Assembly (NCBI RefSeq): GCF_030817835.1
Contig: NZ_JAUSZR010000001.1
Location: 1,054,001-1,118,000, forward strand
Source: Pseudarthrobacter sp. W1I19
Lineage (GTDB): Bacteria > Actinomycetota > Actinomycetes > Actinomycetales > Micrococcaceae
DNA: 64,000 nt
Direction: 5' to 3'
In this document: positions 59,322 to 64,000 of the stretch, piece by piece
Layout: each line of letters starts with the position of its first letter
How positions within the stretch are numbered: the stretch's first letter is position 1
Made by a program: the position numbers and the translations under genes
The notes under the pieces: generated by a model
What the model saw: only the letters and a program-made list of their open reading frames with translations
Told to the model about the DNA's origin: nothing
Database searches by the model: none

Positions 59322-60290
59322 TCAGTCGTCGAAAGGCCTGAACTGCTCGACGGCGACAATCCGGTTTGTGGCGCCCGGCGCCACATGGCACACCACCAGT
59401 TCGCCGGGGGACAGGTATGGTTCGCTGGCCGGCAGGAGTGCGGCCAGTTGCTGCGGCATGTGTTGGGCCAGCTGCCCGAACACGGTGGGCAGCGCCGGGC
59501 GGTGGGTGCAGACAACCACCGGCCGCTGCTTATCAAACAGGGCCTCGACCACGGCAGCGGTTTTCTTCGGGTTCCGCTGATGCCGCTGTTCCGTCAGGGC
59601 TTCCGACAGCTTCACTTTGGGACTGGCCACCTTGGCGTAGGGCGCTATGGTTGCCACACAGCGGAGCCACGGGCTGGTGACCACCCGCGGTGGCTTCCAC
59701 GCCTGGAGAAGCCGGCCCACGGCCTGCGCCTGACGGGTTCCGGTGGCGGCCAACGGGCGCTCACCTTCCGCCTTGGACCAGGACGAGCGGGGTTTCGCCT
59801 TGGCGTGGCGGAGCACCAGGAGCGGCCAGGTGTTCAGCTCGCCGCGCCCATGGGCGTCCTGCAAGTATTCGAGCGGTGCGACGTCGGAGGGGTTGGACAA
59901 CAGCCGGGCCGCCTTCTCCGGGGCGCACCACATCACACTGTCCACCTCCTTGCCGTCGGGAACCAGTTTGTCGCCGTTGACCCTGACGGCCCAGTAGTGG
60001 ACCACCTTCAGGCCGGACGCCACGTGGTAGTGGATCGGGGGCAGCGGTATGCCCAGTGAGGCGGACAGGCCAATCTCTTCCCACACCTCACGGATGGCGC
60101 ACTCAGGGATGGTCTCGCCGTCGTCTATCTTGCCTTTGGGCCAGGACCAGTCGTCATAGCGCGGGCGGTGGATGAGGAGGACCTCAAGCTGGTCTTTGTT
60201 CAGCCGCCAAGGCAGCGCACCGGCAGCCGTGACGGCTACCGGTTCGCCTGGGTGGTCTGTCTGGTCTGCTACGAGTGCGTCGCTCGACAA
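59322..60290 (-). CDS. mutT1: MutT1-type Nudix hydrolase with histidine-phosphatase domain
   Basis: 322 aa. N-terminal Nudix domain with box GETIPECAIREVWEEIG (~57-73) and PKGKIDDGE. The C-terminal ~150 residues have the histidine phosphatase domain starting LLVLRHAKAK and the second His in VVCTHRPALP. Two-domain layout of mycobacterial MutT1, which hydrolyses 8-oxo-dGTP/8-oxo-GTP. Lies directly next to ppk1, a conserved arrangement. Confidence 0.92.
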   Translation of the reverse strand: MSSDALVADQTDHPGEPVAVTAAGALPWRLNKDQLEVLLIHRPRYDDWSWPKGKIDDGETIPECAIREVWEEIGLSASLGIPLPPIHYHVASGLKVVHYWAVRVNGDKLVPDGKEVDSVMWCAPEKAARLLSNPSDVAPLEYLQDAHGRGELNTWPLLVLRHAKAKPRSSWSKAEGERPLAATGTRQAQAVGRLLQAWKPPRVVTSPWLRCVATIAPYAKVASPKVKLSEALTEQRHQRNPKKTAAVVEALFDKQRPVVVCTHRPALPTVFGQLAQHMPQQLAALLPASEPYLSPGELVVCHVAPGATNRIVAVEQFRPFDD

Positions 60291-60300
60291 AACCGCGCCC

Positions 60301-62550
60301 TTACCGTCGGCTCAGGCTGCGTTGCCGTGGCCGCGATGCCAGCAGGAAGGACTGGACGTCCTCAAGGGGCCTGCCATCGTCGCCCAGATGGTGGCGCGTC
60401 CACCTGCCCTCGTTGTCCAGATGCCAGCTGGCGGTTTCGGGCGCCATATAGCGCTTCATCAGGTCCAGGACATACTGGATGTCATCAGCGCTGGCCAGCT
60501 GGACCAGGGCCTCCACCCGGCGGTCCAGGTTGCGGTGCATCATGTCCGCCGAACCGATGTACACCACCGGATCCCCGCCGTTCACGAAGGCAAACACACG
60601 GGAGTGCTCGAGGAACCTGCCCAGGATGGAGCGGACCGTGATGTTATCGCTGAGCCCCGGCACGCCCGGGCGCAGCGAACAGATGCCGCGCACCACAACA
60701 TCCACCTTCACCCCGGCCTGCGAGGCCCGGTACAGCGAGTCGATAATAGCCTCGTCCACCATGGAGTTGACCTTGATCTGGACGCGGCCCGGCAGCCCGG
60801 CACGGGCGTTGCGGATCTCGGTCTCAATCCTGTCGATCAGCCCGGAGCGAACCGAACGCGGGGCGACCAGAAGGCGCTTGAAGGTCGACTTGGGCGCATA
60901 GCCGGAGAGCTGGTTGAACAGCTTGGACAGGTCCTCGCCCACCTGGTCATTGGCCGTCAGAAGGCCGAGGTCCTCGTAATAGCGGGCCGTCCGCGGGTGG
61001 TAGTTGCCGGTTCCGATGTGGCAGTAGCGGCGCAGCCCGTCCACTTCCTGGCGCACCACCAGGGAGAGCTTGCAGTGCGTTTTCAGGCCCACGATGCCGT
61101 ACACCACGTGCACGCCTGCCTGCTCCAGCTTGCGGGCCCAGGAGATGTTCGCCTGCTCGTCAAACCGGGCCTTGATCTCAACCAGCGCGAGGACCTGCTT
61201 GCCGGCCTCGGCCGCATCAATCAGGGCGTCCACGATGGGGGAATCGCCAGAGGTGCGGTACAGGGTCTGCTTGATGGCCTGCACCTTGGGATCCGCTGCC
61301 GCCTGCTCCAGGAACGCCTGCACAGAGGTGGAAAACGAGTCGTAGGGGTGGTGGAGCAGGATGTCCCGGCGGCGCATGGCCGCGAAAACGTTGGCCGCCT
61401 TGGACGTCTCGGACTCGTTGAGGTACCGGGAGGTATGCGGGACGTGCTTGGGGTAATGCAGGTCCGCGCGGTCAATGCCGGCAATGACGGACAGGCCGCG
61501 AAGGTCCAGCGGGGCGGGGACCGAGTAGACCTCGGACTCTTCAACGCCCAGCTCACGGATCAGCAGCGCCCGGATGTTGGGGTTGATGTCGTTGGTGACC
61601 TCAAGACGGACAGGAGGGCCGAAGCGCCGGCGCAGGAGCTCCTTTTCCAGTGCCTGCAGGAGGTTCTCGGCGTCGTCCTCTTCGACCTCCACGTCCTCGT
61701 TCCGGGTCACCCGGAAGGTGTGGTGCTCCAGGACCTCCATCCCGGCAAACAGCTTGTCCAGGTGGACGGCAATAACTTCTTCAAGCGCGATGAAGCGGGC
61801 CACCCGGCCAGCCACGGCCCCGGCCCGCGGGCCGTCAATGGAGATCAACCGCGGCAGCTGGTCCGGGACCTTCACGCGGGCGAAGAGCTCTTTGTCGCTC
61901 ACAGGGTTCCGGACCACCACGGCGAGGTTCAGTGAAAGGCCGGAAATGTAGGGGAACGGGTGCGCCGGGTCCACGGCCAGGGGCGTGAGGATGGGGAACA
62001 CTTTTTCGGCGAACATCTGGCTGAGCTGCTGCTTGGCGGCATCGTCGAGTTCATCCCAGTGCATGAGGTGGATGTGCTCATAGGCCAGGGCCGGGCGGAT
62101 CTGCTCCGCGAAGACCTGGGCGTGGCGCTGCTGGAGCCGGTGTGCTTCCTCACCGATCTTTTCCAGCACCTCCACCGGGCTCAGGCCAGCGGGGGAGGGG
62201 ACGGCCAGTCCCGTGGCGATGCGACGTTTCAGTCCCGCCACACGGACCATAAAGAACTCGTCCAGGTTGGAGGCGAAGATGGAGAGGAAGCTGACGCGTT
62301 CCAGCAGGTGCAGCGTAGGGTCCTCGGCCAGTTCCAGGACGCGGGAGTTGAAGCTGAGCCAGCTCAGTTCACGGTCCAGGAAACGGTCCGGCCGGATATC
62401 CCCGTCGGGCTCCAGGTTGGGTGCAAAGTCGGGGATGTCTATCCGGTCCTGCGTGGCCCGCGCTGCAGGAACCTCCGAGGAGCCGAAGCGCGCGCGCACC
62501 GGAACTGGAGTCTCTTGGGACGTGGCTGCTCCGGAAGGTTCCGGGTTCAT
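60301..62550 (-). CDS. ppk1: Polyphosphate kinase 1
   Basis: 749 aa from ATG 62550 (AAAGGAG upstream). N domain [18 protein letters not shown], head and two phospholipase-D-like C domains with [15 protein letters not shown] (autophosphorylated His) and [16 protein letters not shown]. Makes polyphosphate from ATP. Downstream mutT1 starts 10 nt after the stop, so they are co-transcribed. Confidence 0.95.
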   Translation of the reverse strand: MNPEPSGAATSQETPVPVRARFGSSEVPAARATQDRIDIPDFAPNLEPDGDIRPDRFLDRELSWLSFNSRVLELAEDPTLHLLERVSFLSIFASNLDEFFMVRVAGLKRRIATGLAVPSPAGLSPVEVLEKIGEEAHRLQQRHAQVFAEQIRPALAYEHIHLMHWDELDDAAKQQLSQMFAEKVFPILTPLAVDPAHPFPYISGLSLNLAVVVRNPVSDKELFARVKVPDQLPRLISIDGPRAGAVAGRVARFIALEEVIAVHLDKLFAGMEVLEHHTFRVTRNEDVEVEEDDAENLLQALEKELLRRRFGPPVRLEVTNDINPNIRALLIRELGVEESEVYSVPAPLDLRGLSVIAGIDRADLHYPKHVPHTSRYLNESETSKAANVFAAMRRRDILLHHPYDSFSTSVQAFLEQAAADPKVQAIKQTLYRTSGDSPIVDALIDAAEAGKQVLALVEIKARFDEQANISWARKLEQAGVHVVYGIVGLKTHCKLSLVVRQEVDGLRRYCHIGTGNYHPRTARYYEDLGLLTANDQVGEDLSKLFNQLSGYAPKSTFKRLLVAPRSVRSGLIDRIETEIRNARAGLPGRVQIKVNSMVDEAIIDSLYRASQAGVKVDVVVRGICSLRPGVPGLSDNITVRSILGRFLEHSRVFAFVNGGDPVVYIGSADMMHRNLDRRVEALVQLASADDIQYVLDLMKRYMAPETASWHLDNEGRWTRHHLGDDGRPLEDVQSFLLASRPRQRSLSRR

Positions 62551-62679
62551 GGCATCTCCTTTACCTGGCGCTTGATGCTGCCGTTTCCGGCCGGCGCGGT
62601 TCTGTTTCAACCTTACAAGCATTCAATGCGGGAAGGCCCTTGATTTAGCGTCCCAGGACCCCGGGGTCAGGCGATTGGA

Positions 62680-63648
62680 CTAACCGGCCGCCGGGCCGTA
62701 CATCACGTCCATGTCCCAGCGGGTAAAGCCCAGCCGCCGGTACAGGGCAACCGCCGGCGCGTTATCGGCGTCGACGTACAGCATGACGGCGTGCAGCCCC
62801 AAGGACTGCAGGTGCTTGATGCCCGCCACCGTGAGGGCCTTGCCCAAACCCGATCCCTGGGCTTCCGGGGTCACGCCCACCACGTAGATCTCGCCCACGG
62901 CGGGGTGGGTTCCGTGCCGGGGATGGACCTTGGTCCAGTGGTAACCCAGCAGCCGGCCGTCCCGGCCAACCGCCAGGAGGAAGCCCGCCGGATCGAACCA
63001 GGATTCGGCCATGCGGGCATCAAGGTCCGCCCGGGTGAGGCTGCCCTGCTCCGGGTGGTGCGCGAAGGCGGCGCGGTTGGCCGCCAGCCAGGCCTCCTCA
63101 TCCTGCCCCGGCACAAACGCGCGGATGCGCACCCCGTCCGGGAGGACGACGTCGGGAAGGTCCGCCGCCGTCGTCGTCATCCGCATCTTCCACAGTTCAC
63201 GCACGGGCACGTAGCCGTAGCGGGCGGCAAGATCCGCGGCCGCCTCGTGGTTGCCGTGGGACCAGGCCCTCAACCCGGCGAACCCCCGCCGGTCGCGCAG
63301 CACGCCTACCAGGCGGTCCGCCACGCCCTGGTTGCGGTAACTGGGATGTACCGCGATCTCCACCACCCCGGTTCCATCCGGCTCTTCCACCACAGCGGCG
63401 AACCCGGCCAGGTCCTGGCCGGAGGAGGGATCCGAGTCTTCATCCGGGGCGTACAGGGCCAGGGTCAGCACGTTGTGTTCGTTGGAATCCGCGGCGCGCA
63501 TGCTGATCAGGGTCTGTTCGGAAATGGACGGGTTACCGTCCGACTCTTCCGCCGCTGCCAGGAGGTTGCGGCAGTCTTTGAGCAGCTGCTGGTCAACCCC
63601 GCCTTGGACTGCATGGACGGGCCACTTCTCAGGGTGTGCTGGAGTCAT
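62680..63648 (-). CDS. mshD: Mycothiol synthase
   Basis: 322 aa with two GNAT domains: N-terminal (VVEIAVHPSYRNQGVADRLV) and C-terminal (YVVGVTPEAQGSGLGKALTV, MLYVDADNAPAVALYRRLGF). Last step of mycothiol synthesis: acetylation of the cysteinyl amine by acetyl-CoA. Its order with glnR matches other actinobacteria and supports the actinobacterial origin. Confidence 0.93.
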   Translation of the reverse strand: MTPAHPEKWPVHAVQGGVDQQLLKDCRNLLAAAEESDGNPSISEQTLISMRAADSNEHNVLTLALYAPDEDSDPSSGQDLAGFAAVVEEPDGTGVVEIAVHPSYRNQGVADRLVGVLRDRRGFAGLRAWSHGNHEAAADLAARYGYVPVRELWKMRMTTTAADLPDVVLPDGVRIRAFVPGQDEEAWLAANRAAFAHHPEQGSLTRADLDARMAESWFDPAGFLLAVGRDGRLLGYHWTKVHPRHGTHPAVGEIYVVGVTPEAQGSGLGKALTVAGIKHLQSLGLHAVMLYVDADNAPAVALYRRLGFTRWDMDVMYGPAAG

Positions 63649-63698
63649 GAAGCAAGGCTATACGCCGATGGCCGCAGACGGACTGCCGTGGAGCCGGT

Positions 63699-64000
63699 TC
63701 AGGCTTCCGTCAGCTCGTCTTCCTGCTGCCGTACCAGGGTGAGCCGGTAGCCGACGTTGCGGACAGTGCTGATGAGGTTTTCGTGGTCGGCGCCCAGCTT
63801 GGCCCGCAGGCGCCGGACATGGACGTCCACCGTGCGGGTACCGCCATAGTAGTCGTAGCCCCACACCTCGGTGAGGAGCTGCTGGCGCGTGAACACGCGG
63901 CCCGGGTGCTGCGCCAAGTACTTCAGGAGCTCGAACTCCTTGAACGTCAGGTTCAGCGGCGCGCCGTTCACCCGGGCGGTGTAGCTCGCTTCGTCGATGA
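63699..64000 (-). CDS. glnR: OmpR-type response regulator, GlnR-like (partial)
   Basis: 3' part only; the start lies beyond the right edge. The visible ~100 residues are the winged-helix output domain: [39 protein letters not shown] and [10 protein letters not shown]. This wording and the mshD neighbour match GlnR, the nitrogen-response regulator of actinobacteria, but the receiver domain cannot be seen. mshD starts 50 bp downstream. Confidence 0.82.
   Translation of the reverse strand, partial: IDEASYTARVNGAPLNLTFKEFELLKYLAQHPGRVFTRQQLLTEVWGYDYYGGTRTVDVHVRRLRAKLGADHENLISTVRNVGYRLTLVRQQEDELTEA

Noticed and set aside
60172..61935. Long plus-strand frame opposite ppk1
   Set aside because: Antisense shadow of ppk1; no ribosome site and composition typical of reversed codons.

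Overview
The window is high-G+C actinobacterial DNA. It most resembles the Micrococcaceae (an Arthrobacter or Pseudarthrobacter-like genome). The reasons are a mycothiol synthase next to a GlnR-type regulator, a mutT1-ppk1 pair, a two-subunit MaoC dehydratase pair before murB, and a WXG100-type protein. The genus is inferred from gene content, not from a database search.

Bases 1 to about 12000 are an integrated phage-derived element cut by the left window edge. It carries an integrase broken by a 1-nt frameshift, an XRE-type repressor, a divergent operon of small overlapping early genes, a small-terminase-like protein, a tail tape measure protein and a tail-fibre-like protein. It also carries cargo-like genes: a secreted serine protease, a pentapeptide-repeat protein, a lipoprotein and a possible TIR-like protein fragment. 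No head, portal or large terminase gene is visible. The element is therefore a degraded prophage or a phage satellite that keeps only packaging-specificity and tail functions.

From 12000 on the chromosome is host-like. 12003-20861 holds yajQ, tRNA-Tyr, a CBS-domain protein, a LysM envelope protein, a K+ channel, thioredoxin, an acyl-CoA synthetase and a DNA glycosylase. Between tRNA-Tyr and the CBS-domain gene lies a gene-free stretch with a phased 32-bp repeat array arranged as a large inverted repeat. 21002-27687 holds a transsulfuration pair (cystathionine beta-synthase plus cystathionine gamma-synthase/lyase), an HxlR-MFS pair, a short-chain dehydrogenase and a hydrolase. 27770-32349 is a minus-strand operon: YgiB-like protein, glutathionylspermidine-synthase-like ligase, amino-acid permease, acyl-CoA dehydrogenase. 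33202-39002 holds a DEAD-box RNA helicase with a long leader, tRNA-Thr, tRNA-Met and a secreted beta-propeller phytase with extra domains.

39185-50727 contains a YidC paralogue, sugar-utilisation genes (ROK regulator divergent from a GH13 alpha-glucosidase, then an aldo/keto reductase), a CitE-like lyase, the HadA/HadB-like pair with murB, and an AlkZ-like winged-helix protein. 50763-51924 is an AbiEi/DUF559-type gene bracketed by imperfect direct repeats. 51942-63999 is almost all minus strand: asd, a small orphan WXG100 (type VII secretion-like) module, folA-thyA, a large membrane protein, mutT1, ppk1, mshD and the 3' part of glnR, cut by the right edge.

Long perfect or near-perfect palindromes sit in several intergenic gaps (24037, 27695, 35825, 45283, 51863). 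They look like a class of terminator or REP-like structures.
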